The position numbers were made by a program, and so were the translations under genes. Shown one piece after another: positions 45,698-54,276 of a DNA stretch of 64,000 nt (positions are counted from its first letter, which is position 1; every line of letters begins with the position of its first letter). Location: positions 1 to 64,000 of the forward strand of contig JAJEIM010000022.1 of NCBI GenBank assembly GCA_022827785.1. The letters run 5' to 3'. The notes under the pieces were generated by a model. The model worked only from the letters and a program-made list of their open reading frames with translations. It did not search any database and was not told where the DNA came from. Source of the stretch: Acidimicrobiia bacterium (GTDB lineage Bacteria; Actinomycetota; Acidimicrobiia; Spongiisociales; Spongiisociaceae).

Positions 45698-46632
45698 TCC
45701 TCGTCAACCCCCTTGGCCTCGTGCCTGAGCCGGGGATCGAACACGTCCCGCAAACCGTCGCCGATCAGCGACACGGCCAGCACCAGCAGCACGATGGTGA
45801 TCCCGGGGATGGTCGCTCCCCAGTGGTTCTGCTGGAGGAAGTTGCGCCCGTCGGACACCATCCCCCCCAGGCTGGGGGTGGGCGGCTGGGCGCCCAGGCC
45901 GATGAACGACAGCGCCGCCTCGGCGATGATGGCCACCGCTACGTAGTAAGAAGCCAGCACCAGGGCGGGCGCCAGGATGTTGGGGAAGAGGTGGCGCCAC
46001 ATGATCCGGGCAGTCGACAGGCCACCTGCCCGGGCCGCTTCGACGAACTCCCGCTCGCTCAGCGAGAGCACTTCGCCGCGCACCACCCGGGCGATGGCTG
46101 CGGTGTTGACCAGCCCGACCGCCAGGATCACCGGGAAGAGTCCTTCTCCCAGACCTCCCGCGAAGAGCACCGCCACCAGGATCAGGGGGAAGCCCCAGAC
46201 GAAATCGACCGCTCCCCTGATGGTTCGATCTGCCCAACCACCAAGGAACCCCCCGAACATGCCCAACACCAGGCCGAGGACCAGCGAGAGGAGGGTGACT
46301 CCGGCCGCCACCATCAGGCTGACCCGGATGCCTATGAACACCCGGACCGCCATGTCCCGACCCAGATGGTCGGTACCGAGCAGGTATCCCTCGCTGCCGG
46401 GCGGGAGAAGGGTGCTCGCGAAGCTCTGGAAGGCCGGGTCGGCACCCGAGATGATCGGGCCGAGGACGCCGGCCCCCAGCACGATCAGCCCCAGCGCGGT
46501 TCCCAGCAGGAGAAGCTTGTTACGCCGCATGCGACCGAGGGCGGCGCGCGCCGGACCCACCCGGCTGCTCTCCTCGAACTCGGCGAGCTGCAAGTTCCAG
46601 GCTTCCAGATGGGTCGGGGTCCCGTCAGCCAT
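45694..46632 (-). CDS. Oligopeptide ABC transporter permease, DppC-type
   Basis: The 312-residue permease has a cytoplasmic N-terminus (about 1-35), six membrane segments and the loop GTDHLGRDMAVRVFIGIRVSL (about 95-115) typical of DppC/OppC. The ATPase-contact loop EFVEAARAGGLSTARIMWRH is at about 192-211. It lies between two DppB copies and is coupled to the downstream one. It would form the heterodimeric pore with either. Confidence 0.92.
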   Translation of the reverse strand: MADGTPTHLEAWNLQLAEFEESSRVGPARAALGRMRRNKLLLLGTALGLIVLGAGVLGPIISGADPAFQSFASTLLPPGSEGYLLGTDHLGRDMAVRVFIGIRVSLMVAAGVTLLSLVLGLVLGMFGGFLGGWADRTIRGAVDFVWGFPLILVAVLFAGGLGEGLFPVILAVGLVNTAAIARVVRGEVLSLSEREFVEAARAGGLSTARIMWRHLFPNILAPALVLASYYVAVAIIAEAALSFIGLGAQPPTPSLGGMVSDGRNFLQQNHWGATIPGITIVLLVLAVSLIGDGLRDVFDPRLRHEAKGVDEE

Positions 46633-46666
46633 CTCTCATCCTCGGTAGGCCGGTCGCATCATACGT

Positions 46667-47593
46667 TCAAGATCGGGCGGCGCGCAGACGCGGGTTGGCG
46701 AACTGGTAGCCCAGGTCCGCCGCCCAGTTGCCCACGATCACCAGGGTCACCAGCACCAGGGAGAAGAACTGCGCCACCGGGTAGTCCCTCCTCAGCACCG
46801 CGTTGACCAGCACCTGCCCCAGGCCGGGCCAACCGAATATGGTCTCCACGACCAGGGCATACCCCACGATCTGCCCGATCCGCAGGCCGGCCAGCGACAC
46901 CAGGGGAACCATGGCGTTTCGCAGCACGTGGCGACCGATCACCCGCGCCTCGGACAGCCCGCCCGACCGGAGGGTCCGGACGAAGTCGCGGTCCAGGTTC
47001 TCGAGCATGGCCGAACGGGTCATGCGGACGGTGAGAGCCAGTCCCTCCGCGGCCAGCACGAACGCGGGCATCACCAGCTGTTTGGGACCGCAGCATCCGG
47101 CCGAGGGCAGCCAGTGGAGGGTGGAGGCGAACAGCCAGACGGCCAGCAGCGCCAGCCAGAAGTTGGGAATCGCCATACCGCCCACCGAGAAGGTCATGAT
47201 CGACGCGTCCACCACGCCGTTGCGGCGCAGCGATGCCAGGATCCCCAGCGGGATGCCCATGCCGAAGACGATCAGCAGGGCGGCCGCCCCCAGAATCAGG
47301 CTGTGACGGCCATGAATGATCAGCATGTCCGATATGGGCGAGCTGTTGGTCAGAGAGTTGCCCAGATCCCCCCGAAGCAGCCGTCCCATGTAGGCGAAGT
47401 ACTGCTCGTGGATGGGAAGGTTCAGTCCCCAGAGCTCCCGGAGCTGCTCGCGTGCCTCCAGCGAGGCAGAGCCCGGCTGGATAACGGCGGCCACCGCGTC
47501 GCCTCCCGAGAGCCGGATGGCGTAGAAGACCGCCACCGACGAAACCGCCACGATCACCAGCATGTAGCCGGAGCGGGCTGCCAGCCGCCTCAA
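46667..47593 (-). CDS. Oligopeptide ABC transporter permease, DppB-type, copy 1
   Basis: The 308-residue permease has six membrane segments and the contact loop MLENLDRDFVRTLRSGGLSE (about 196-215). It shares most residues with copy 2 at 44780-45697, and the matching DNA includes a stretch of about 50 identical bases near 46803-46855. It is separated from the binding-protein gene by a strong hairpin. The ATG at 47593 gives the family N-terminus. Divergence is concentrated in residues 36-95, the external region. Confidence 0.92.
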   Translation of the reverse strand: MRRLAARSGYMLVIVAVSSVAVFYAIRLSGGDAVAAVIQPGSASLEAREQLRELWGLNLPIHEQYFAYMGRLLRGDLGNSLTNSSPISDMLIIHGRHSLILGAAALLIVFGMGIPLGILASLRRNGVVDASIMTFSVGGMAIPNFWLALLAVWLFASTLHWLPSAGCCGPKQLVMPAFVLAAEGLALTVRMTRSAMLENLDRDFVRTLRSGGLSEARVIGRHVLRNAMVPLVSLAGLRIGQIVGYALVVETIFGWPGLGQVLVNAVLRRDYPVAQFFSLVLVTLVIVGNWAADLGYQFANPRLRAARS

Positions 47594-47613
47594 GGCCGAA
47601 CCCCCCTACACCG

Positions 47614-47639
47614 AAGGGCCGCGCCGAAGCGCGGCCCTT
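47614..47639 (-). terminator. UUCG-capped stem-loop between binding protein and permease genes
   Basis: On the minus strand AAGGGCCGCGC and GCGCGGCCCTT form an 11-bp stem around TTCG, an extra-stable C(UUCG)G loop in RNA. It lies 37-62 bases past the binding-protein stop and 21 before the permease start. No U-run follows, so partial termination or 3'-end protection of the binding-protein message is likely. Confidence 0.6.
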
Positions 47640-47675
47640 TCTCGATCCGAGTACCTGCAAGGCTCGTCCAGAGCC

Positions 47676-49514
47676 CTAGGCCTCGATCCAGGTGTCGTTG
47701 TAGTACGGGTAGAGGTTCCACACGAAGGGCTGCCATCCATGCACCTTGTTGTTGTGTACGAAGGTGGCGTTCTGGTTCATCAGCGGGATGTACGGAAGCT
47801 CCTCGGCCCAGGCCAGCTGGAACTGGGAAGCCGCCGCCTGCGCCTGCGCCTCGGTGGCCGAGGTCTGCCAGCTGGCGATGGCATCATCCACCCGCGGCTC
47901 CACGGCGTGCGAGAAGTTCGGCACCGGGATGAACTGCGACCCGCCGAAGAGGATCAGCACGTCCAGGGGGATCGGCCACAGCCAGAAGAAGAGCGACATC
48001 TCGACCGAATCCCGACCCGGGCCGCTCTGCTGCTCGAAGGCGAGCGCTCTGTCGACCACGTCGAGGTTGGCCCTGACGCCGACGTTGGCGAACTGGGCCT
48101 GAACCGCCTCGGCGACCGACTTCTGCACCGTCTCGTCCTCGACGAGATAGCGGAACTCGAACCTGACACCGTCGCGCTCCCGGACGCCGCCGCTGCCCAT
48201 CGTCCAACCGGCCCGATCCAGCTTCTGGTTGGCCAGGTCGAGATCGAACTGGTTGTACTGCTCGACCGCCGACTCGTAGTTACGGTCGGTGGTGGGGAAC
48301 GGGCCGTAGGTTGCGGCGCCGTTGCCGAACAGGATGGCCTGGACCATGCCCTCCCGATCCAGCGCGTGGGACAGGCCCTGGCGGGTCAGCCGGTCGCCGA
48401 AGTACTCGGGATAGTCACGGTTCATCGCCAGGTGATAGCCCGACCACTCGGGGTGCCGGATCACCGTCAGGTCCGAGTTGGACTCGAGGCGCCCGATGTC
48501 CTGGTGGGCCGGGTTGATCAGGGTGTCGATGTCGCCGTTCTCGAGCTGGGTGGCCCGCTGGCCGGCCTCGGTGATCACCGTCCACCGGATGGCGTCCAGG
48601 TAAGCCGGACCCTTGTTGTCGAAGAACGGGGTCTCGGAGCCCGGATAGTCGTCCCAGCGCCTGACCAGCACGTGGCTCCCCGGTACCCATTCCTCGTGGG
48701 TAAAGGGACCGGTGCCGTCCGCCAGCTCGGTGCCGTAGGTGGAGGCGGCGTTGAGTTCGCCATCCGCCGTGATCGAGTGTTCCTTCCAGGTGTTGATGTT
48801 GACGATCCGCCAGTACCCGGTCTTGTGCGGTCCGAGGGCGCCCACCCACGGGTTCTTCATCTTCATGACGACCTCGTTGCCGTCCGCCTCGTAGGTGTCG
48901 ACCGGCGCCGCCAGACCCGCGATGAAGCTGTAGGTCTGGATGGACCGGTAGAACTCGGCCACCATCTCGGCGTTGATGGTCCCGCCGGAGTGCGAAAGCT
49001 TGCCCTCCGGAATGGTGAACCGGTACTCGAGACCGTCATCCGAGGCGGAGTATCCCGAAGCGAACTGTGGCACCGTGGCGCCGCTCGGGTCGTTCGACAG
49101 GATCGCCTCGTAAATGGCGAAGAACGCCGGGTCGTACCAGTTGGTGGTCGCCGGATCGTGCTTGGAGACATCCCGGTTGTAACCCTCGCGCAACGTGCCG
49201 CCCGAGACCGGGCCCATCATCGCAGCTTCTGTCGTCGCTGTGGTCTCCGCCGGCGCCGCCGCCTGGGTGGTATCAGCGCCGCCATCCGAGGCAGCTGCGG
49301 TGGTGGCGGTGGTAGCGGCGGCGGTAGCTGCGGTGGTGTCGGGCTCGTCGTCCCCGCCGCAGGCTGCCAGTATCGACGCGGCGGCTGCTACTCCCACGCC
49401 GGCAACGCCCATACGTTTCATGAACTGGCGCCGCCCGATCTTCTTGGCCATGTACTGCTCGGTGAGTTCGGCCACCTCCGGACCCAAGTCCGGATCCATC
49501 CAAGAGTTGCCCAT
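47676..49514 (-). CDS. Oligopeptide-type ABC binding lipoprotein with twin-arginine signal
   Basis: The 612-residue protein has a leader of about 30 residues before a twin-arginine-like signal, KIGRRQFMKRMGVAGVG, which ends in the lipobox ILAAC. A low-complexity Thr/Ala linker follows. The rest is a class C solute-binding domain, with GGTLREGYNRDVSKHDP at its start and LPYIPLMNQNATFVHNN near the end. The start at 49514 fits AAGGAGG 8 bases upstream; another ATG 6 bases earlier is too close. It is the first gene of the operon. The ligand may be a peptide, nickel chelate or sugar-like compound. Confidence 0.9.
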   Translation of the reverse strand: MGNSWMDPDLGPEVAELTEQYMAKKIGRRQFMKRMGVAGVGVAAAASILAACGGDDEPDTTAATAAATTATTAAASDGGADTTQAAAPAETTATTEAAMMGPVSGGTLREGYNRDVSKHDPATTNWYDPAFFAIYEAILSNDPSGATVPQFASGYSASDDGLEYRFTIPEGKLSHSGGTINAEMVAEFYRSIQTYSFIAGLAAPVDTYEADGNEVVMKMKNPWVGALGPHKTGYWRIVNINTWKEHSITADGELNAASTYGTELADGTGPFTHEEWVPGSHVLVRRWDDYPGSETPFFDNKGPAYLDAIRWTVITEAGQRATQLENGDIDTLINPAHQDIGRLESNSDLTVIRHPEWSGYHLAMNRDYPEYFGDRLTRQGLSHALDREGMVQAILFGNGAATYGPFPTTDRNYESAVEQYNQFDLDLANQKLDRAGWTMGSGGVRERDGVRFEFRYLVEDETVQKSVAEAVQAQFANVGVRANLDVVDRALAFEQQSGPGRDSVEMSLFFWLWPIPLDVLILFGGSQFIPVPNFSHAVEPRVDDAIASWQTSATEAQAQAAASQFQLAWAEELPYIPLMNQNATFVHNNKVHGWQPFVWNLYPYYNDTWIEA

Positions 49515-49552
49515 GAGCATGTCCTCCTTCGCTCGCGCCACGGACGCTAAAC

Positions 49553-49565
49553 GGATATCTTATCC
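49553..49565. promoter_or_regulatory. Short dyad in the divergent dpp/epimerase promoter region
   Basis: GGATA-TCT-TATCC is a perfect 5-bp dyad 39 bases before the binding-protein gene and 54 before the epimerase gene, in the only A+T-rich part of this 104-base divergent region. A regulator is not identified. Confidence 0.3.
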
Positions 49566-49618
49566 TGTTGCTCGCTACGGCGTGCAAAAAAGGTCGCATC
49601 AGATTGGAGAAGGCAGAA

Positions 49619-50581
49619 ATGGAACGGTTCCTGGTGACAGGATCGGCCGGTTGTATCGGCGCCTGGGCAGTCCATGAGCTGGTCAAGGAAGGATCTCCGG
49701 TAGTCACGTTCGACATAAGCGATACTCCCCATCGCCTGCGGCTCCTGCTGGACGACGACGAGCTGTCCGCCGTCCGGTTCCGCCAGGGGGACATCCGCGA
49801 CAGCGAGGCGGTCGAGGCGGTGATAACGGACGACCGGATCACCCATGTGGTCCACCTCGCCGCACTCCAGGTCCCGTTCTGCATGGCCGATCCGATCAAT
49901 GGCTCACGGGTCAACGTCACCGGCACTCTCAACGTCCTGGAGGCGGCCCGCCGGTCCGACGGCCGGGTCCGGGGGGTTACCTATGCCAGCTCGATCGGCG
50001 TGTTCGGCACCACCGAGATGTACGAGGGCGGGGTGGTCGACGATGATTCCCCGGCCGCCCCGACCACGCTCTACGGCGCCTACAAGCAGGCCAACGAGTG
50101 GACCGCCCGGATCTACAGCGCGGACTGGGGAGTCGGCTCCGTGGGCCTTCGTCCCTCCGTCATCTACGGACTGGGACGCGATCAGGGCCTCACTTCGGCG
50201 GCCACTACGGCGATGCTGTCCGCCGCGGCCGGAGTCTCCGCCCACATCACCCACGGCGGAACGGTCACCTACCAGCACGCCCAGGACATGGCCCGCATCT
50301 TCATCGCCTCCGCCCGCCTCGAGGCCGACCGGGCCCTGGTGCACAACGTGGGCGGCCCGGTGGCTCACATCTCCGAGGTGGCGGCGGCGATCGACGCCAC
50401 CTCTCCCGGAATCGTGACCACCTACGACGATGCGCCTTTCCCGCTGCCCTCGATCATCGACGGTGCCGGCCTGGAGCGGGTCATCGACATTCCCCAGCGC
50501 CCGCTGGCGGAGGGGATTGCCGGAACGGTCGACGCCTTCCGCCGGTTGCTCGCCGAGGGCCGCGTCCGACCCCCGGCCTAG
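49619..50581 (+). CDS. NAD-dependent epimerase/dehydratase family protein
   Basis: The 320-residue extended short-chain dehydrogenase has the nucleotide motif VTGSAGCIGAW (about 5-15), DIRD (about 59-62), VVHLAALQVP (about 77-86), Ser in YASSIGVFG and Y-x3-K in LYGAYKQANEW (about 154-164). Substrates of the family are nucleotide sugars and related carbonyls; this one is not assigned. The ATG at 49619 has GGAGAAGG a few bases upstream. It is divergent from the oligopeptide ABC operon. Confidence 0.87.
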   Translation: MERFLVTGSAGCIGAWAVHELVKEGSPVVTFDISDTPHRLRLLLDDDELSAVRFRQGDIRDSEAVEAVITDDRITHVVHLAALQVPFCMADPINGSRVNVTGTLNVLEAARRSDGRVRGVTYASSIGVFGTTEMYEGGVVDDDSPAAPTTLYGAYKQANEWTARIYSADWGVGSVGLRPSVIYGLGRDQGLTSAATTAMLSAAAGVSAHITHGGTVTYQHAQDMARIFIASARLEADRALVHNVGGPVAHISEVAAAIDATSPGIVTTYDDAPFPLPSIIDGAGLERVIDIPQRPLAEGIAGTVDAFRRLLAEGRVRPPA

Positions 50582-50711
50582 CTACCCGGCGAGGGTATGG
50601 AAAAGCCCGCGCTTTCGCGGTAGATGAAGGGGTGGGATCGGAGGACCCGACCCCGACATCAGTTCGAGCCGGCCCTGGGAGCCGGCGACCGCGAAGCGAA
50701 AGGAGATCGTG

Positions 50712-51449
50712 ATGGCACACGAACGCAGTTCCATCACCCACGGAGACACCACCATCGAGTTCGAGGTACGGCGGAGTGACCGCCGGACGAGGACGATCGA
50801 CCTGGCCGTGACGCCCACCGGCGTGCGGGTGTACGCCCCCAGAGCCGCACCGGCGGCCGAGCTCGAGCGGTTGGTCAGGGCCAAGGCATCCTGGATACTC
50901 GACCACCTGGCTGACCTCCACGGGGCCAACCGGCCCGGCCTGCGAGACGGTCAGATCATGCCCTACCTGGGCCGAGCCGTGCCGCTCTCCTACGAAACCG
51001 GGGACCTGCCGGGACCAGTGGTGGATTTCAACGGGAGCCGGTTCACAGTGACCGTGCCTGCCGGGCAAGACGACGACTCCCTGCTTGTGAGCGTTATCTA
51101 TGCCTTCGTGGCCTGGTACAACGCCAGAGCCTGGGAACGGGTCCCCGCCACGGTCGACGCATGGTGGCCACTCCTCGGTCACGGCCCGAAGTCGAGGGTT
51201 CTGATCGCTGATCAGAAGAGCCGATGGGCCAGCTGCGCCCGCGACGGCACCCTACGGTTCAACTGGCGGCTCATCATGCTGGAGCCGAGGCTCATCGACT
51301 ACGTGGTGGTTCACGAACTCGCCCATCTAGAGGTCAAGGGCCACCCGCCCGAGTTCTGGAACCGGGTGGCCGCCGCCCTGCCCGACGTGGACGAGCGCCG
51401 GAGGGATCTGAAGGAAGCCGTGTCCAACCTGCCCCTCTGGGACTTGTGA
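50712..51449 (+). CDS. YgjP-like (DUF45) zinc metallopeptidase-like protein
   Basis: The 245-residue protein ends in a zincin-like domain: YVVVHELAHLEVKGHPPEFW with the HE-x2-H motif (about 197-201), preceded by the conserved KSRWASCARDGTLRFNWRL (about 168-186). This is the YgjP/WLM group; some members adjoin restriction systems or process ubiquitin-like proteins, but the role is not known. AGGAG at 50701 sits 6 bases before the ATG at 50712, better than the GTG at 50709. It stands between the epimerase and the Ntn-hydrolase-like gene. Confidence 0.85.
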   Translation: MAHERSSITHGDTTIEFEVRRSDRRTRTIDLAVTPTGVRVYAPRAAPAAELERLVRAKASWILDHLADLHGANRPGLRDGQIMPYLGRAVPLSYETGDLPGPVVDFNGSRFTVTVPAGQDDDSLLVSVIYAFVAWYNARAWERVPATVDAWWPLLGHGPKSRVLIADQKSRWASCARDGTLRFNWRLIMLEPRLIDYVVVHELAHLEVKGHPPEFWNRVAAALPDVDERRRDLKEAVSNLPLWDL

Positions 51450-51463
51450 CGCGGGGACCGTAC

Positions 51464-52270
51464 TCAGGACACCGGCACCCGATCGGAGGGGTAGGCGGCC
51501 AGGAAGTCATCGACGGCGCCGGGCGACCAGGCCGGCCCGATGGGGAGGTCCAGTTCCATGAGCGCGGAAGCTTCGCAGGGCCTTCCCCTGCTGACCATCA
51601 GCGTGGTCGTCCCCGCCCGGTGGCGGAGTACGTAGCTGTAGACGGTGCTGTAGCCCAGGTGGTTGCAAATGCCGGTGCCGCCCTGGTCGTGGCTCCGGAG
51701 CAGTTCGAGGATGTCGTCCAGGGAGGCCGCCCGGTCGAGGCGGCCCTGAGCGGAGGCGATCCGGTCGAGCGTGGTCAGCCGGTCGTCGTTCTCGGGATGA
51801 ACTCCCAGCTCGGTGTGGTGGTTGGATCGTGCGGTGGGCCTGTCCGGCCGGAGCACCGCCGTCTGGCGGCTCCGTACCTCGACAGCAGCCTGGCTGTTGT
51901 CATCGATCAGGACCAGGTTGCCCCACAGGTACGGGCGAGATGCCACCGCTCGCTCCACCGCGGCCACGCCGGAGCTGACATCCGTGCCCTCGCGCAAGGC
52001 GATCTCGACCAGGTCGTCGTAGTTGGCGTGGTCGTCGAGGGTGCGGACGTTGGAATCGCACACCAGCAGGCCGGAGGAGTTGGCCCCGATGGAGAAGCCT
52101 GAGAACCGGTCCAGGTCGGGTTCGGTTCCCGCCCAAGTGGTGATGCCTTCAACGCCGAACACGTCCGGGTCGAGAACCAAGCGGTCGTCGAAGCTCTCCC
52201 TGCCGAAGTCCTTGTTCTTGAACAGGAGGTAGTCGTCAGGTCCGAGCCTGAAGAACCCGGTGGTGCACAA
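51464..52270 (-). CDS. Probable Ntn-hydrolase-like protein with Cys at position 2
   Basis: The 268-residue reading starts at a TTG (52270) with GGGAGG 8 bases upstream and gives M-C-T-T-G-F-F-R. After Met removal the Cys would be N-terminal, as Ntn cysteine hydrolases require. LLFKNKDFGRESFDDRL follows like the N-K/R-D-x patch of C45/penicillin-acylase relatives, then GFSIGANSSGLLVCDSNVRT and a mid Asn/His-rich part RSNHHTELG. A longer frame to 52423 has a low-similarity leader and would overlap the divergent peptidase. Substrates could be amides or peptides; the family call is tentative. Confidence 0.6.
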   Translation of the reverse strand: MCTTGFFRLGPDDYLLFKNKDFGRESFDDRLVLDPDVFGVEGITTWAGTEPDLDRFSGFSIGANSSGLLVCDSNVRTLDDHANYDDLVEIALREGTDVSSGVAAVERAVASRPYLWGNLVLIDDNSQAAVEVRSRQTAVLRPDRPTARSNHHTELGVHPENDDRLTTLDRIASAQGRLDRAASLDDILELLRSHDQGGTGICNHLGYSTVYSYVLRHRAGTTTLMVSRGRPCEASALMELDLPIGPAWSPGAVDDFLAAYPSDRVPVS

Positions 52271-52348
52271 CTTGCCGGCCTCCCGTCGCGAGCCAGGACT
52301 GTTGCCGGAATTGTAGGTGGACGGGCCCGATTCGGTATCGTTGCTGCC

Positions 52349-53512
52349 GTGCCGTCCGAGTTCCGAGGCCAGGCCGACCGCACCAGGGTCGAGCGATTGC
52401 TGGTCCGCTACGTCGGTACCCACTCCGTCAACCCCGCCATCGACGGGGGCGCCGGCGAGGCCGACCTAGCGAGCCTGCTCTTCTCCGACCTCAGGGATTG
52501 GGGCTTCGATCCCGTGCGGGAACCGGTCCATCCCGGAGGCCGGGACAACGTCATCGCCAGCCTGCCGGGAAGGGAAGGCGCGCCGGTGGTCATGTTCCAC
52601 GCCCACCTCGACACGGTGGGCCTGTCCGGCAAGGCCACCGCAAATGCGCTCTCGACCGGCGGAAACGTGTACGGGCGCGGAGCCTGCGACACCAAGGGGT
52701 CTCTGGTGGCGATGGTCGAGGCCCTCCGGTTGCTGGGGTCGGTGGACGCGGCCGAACGGGCCACGGTCATGCTGGTCGGGGGCATCGACGAGGAGGTTGG
52801 CGGGACCGGGGCGCAGGAACTGGCGGCCGCCCATCCCGAGGTCGACATGGCGGTGCTCGGCGAGCCCACCAGCCTCGAGATCGCCACCGCCCACAAGGGC
52901 GTGCTGCGCTTCGACATCGCTACCACCGGCATACCGGCGCACTCCTCCAAGCCCCATCTGGGACGCAACGCCATCTACGCGATGGGACGGGTCCTGGACA
53001 TCCTCCAGACCGACTACCTGGCATCCCTCGACCCGGCGGGGCACCCTCTGGCCGGGCCGGCCACGCTCGCCGTCACCACCATCCGCGGCGGTTCCGGTTT
53101 CAACGTGGTGCCGGCGGAGTGCGTGATCGGCCTCGACCGGCGCGTGATCCCCGGCGAGAACCACGAGGCGCTGCTAGAGGAATTCGACGACCTGCTGGGC
53201 CGTCTCGACGTCCCGCTGGAGCGCCGGGATCCCTTCCTGATGACCGCTCCCCTCGACACCCCGGTTACCGACCCGGTGGTCCAGGCCTTGAAACAGGCCC
53301 GGGAGGAGGCCACGGGTGGGGAGGCCGATCCGATCGGGGTCACCTTCGGCACGGACGCCTCCGCTCTCGCGCCGGCCGGGATCAGCTGCGTGGTGTTCGG
53401 ACCCGGCAGCATCGACCAGGCCCACTCGGACGAGGAGTGGGTGGGCATCGAGGAGACAGCAGTAGCGGCCGAGATCCTGGCCCAGACCGCCCTGAACCTC
53501 GCCTCGGGCTGA
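52349..53512 (+). CDS. M20-family (ArgE/DapE-type) metallopeptidase
   Basis: The 387-residue amidohydrolase has the M20 metal motifs VVMFHAHLDTV (about 80-90), YGRGACDTKGSLVAM (about 108-122), GGIDEEVGGTGAQ (about 144-156) and LGEPTS (about 170-175), and a late HSDEEWV. A dimerisation domain lies between (about 185-295). Acetylornithine- or succinyl-diaminopimelate-type deacylation is possible; neighbours do not decide. The start is a GTG at 52349 with no ribosome site, but TATCGT at 52336-52341 would place transcription near the GTG, so a leaderless message is possible. Confidence 0.87.
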   Translation: MPSEFRGQADRTRVERLLVRYVGTHSVNPAIDGGAGEADLASLLFSDLRDWGFDPVREPVHPGGRDNVIASLPGREGAPVVMFHAHLDTVGLSGKATANALSTGGNVYGRGACDTKGSLVAMVEALRLLGSVDAAERATVMLVGGIDEEVGGTGAQELAAAHPEVDMAVLGEPTSLEIATAHKGVLRFDIATTGIPAHSSKPHLGRNAIYAMGRVLDILQTDYLASLDPAGHPLAGPATLAVTTIRGGSGFNVVPAECVIGLDRRVIPGENHEALLEEFDDLLGRLDVPLERRDPFLMTAPLDTPVTDPVVQALKQAREEATGGEADPIGVTFGTDASALAPAGISCVVFGPGSIDQAHSDEEWVGIEETAVAAEILAQTALNLASG

Positions 53513-53530
53513 CCGGACAGGGGGACCGGC

Positions 53531-54244
53531 TTAGGGGGCCTCCGATTCCGGTTTGGCGGCCCGGCGGTCCTCCGATGATGCCAATCTCCATCCCAGGAGA
53601 CCCATGTAGACGATTCCGCCCAGCGACATCGCGGCGAACACGGGCGCGAGCGCCAACTCCAAGCTGTCGGAATGCCACGCGGCGATGAAGACCACCAGCG
53701 CAGCCACGACCAGTACCGCAACGACGAAGTTCAGCGCTGGGCGCATGCGCAGGGGTTCCGGGCGGAAGGCAAGTCCCAGCGCCAGGATCGCTGCCCCGGC
53801 GAAGCCGACCACGATGGAGGTGAATTGCAGCCCGTACACCATCCGCTGCATCTCGAGCGCAGATCCGAGCCACTCCTCACGCTCAGCGGCGCTCTCCAGC
53901 GCCGCCACCCCCATTCCTGTGATCATGTAGTCGAGTCCCCGCATCACCATCTGAAGGACAAGGCCGATGGCCATCCCGAGCAGGCCGAGCCGCGCCACCG
54001 GGCCTGCATACCGCCGCAGGGTCAGGATCCCGTGAAGCATCAACAGGCCGCCGAGGAGGATCAAGACCGGCACGGTGTAGGAAAGCACCTCGTTGCGCGC
54101 CATCGCCAGCGTGAGGTCTCTCAGGCTGTTGCTGGGAACCGTGTCCACCGCGCCACGGCCCGGCGATAGCGCATAGCCCACCGCCACTGCCACGGTCCCA
54201 ACCAAAAGGGACCACCCGCCGAGCCGCTTTTCCGTCAAGCGCAT
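53531..54244 (-). CDS. Six-segment membrane protein of unknown function
   Basis: The 237-residue protein has about six hydrophobic segments (about 11-26, 52-75, 85-112, 135-160, 170-190, 200-222) and a short charged C-terminus (SSEDRRAAKPESEAP). I recognise no family or catalytic motif. It lies between the M20 peptidase, which is convergent, and the molybdenum hydroxylase operon, which ends 32 bases before its start on the same strand. Co-transcription with the hydroxylase is possible. Confidence 0.65.
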   Translation of the reverse strand: MRLTEKRLGGWSLLVGTVAVAVGYALSPGRGAVDTVPSNSLRDLTLAMARNEVLSYTVPVLILLGGLLMLHGILTLRRYAGPVARLGLLGMAIGLVLQMVMRGLDYMITGMGVAALESAAEREEWLGSALEMQRMVYGLQFTSIVVGFAGAAILALGLAFRPEPLRMRPALNFVVAVLVVAALVVFIAAWHSDSLELALAPVFAAMSLGGIVYMGLLGWRLASSEDRRAAKPESEAP

Positions 54245-54276
54245 GGCGTCCCGCTACAAGTGATCCGCGGTGGCCT

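Noticed and set aside
47739-49550. Long plus-strand open frame (603 codons)
   Set aside because: It is a shadow of the binding-protein gene; its product is Val/Arg/Gly-rich without domains, while the minus frame has a signal peptide and family motifs.
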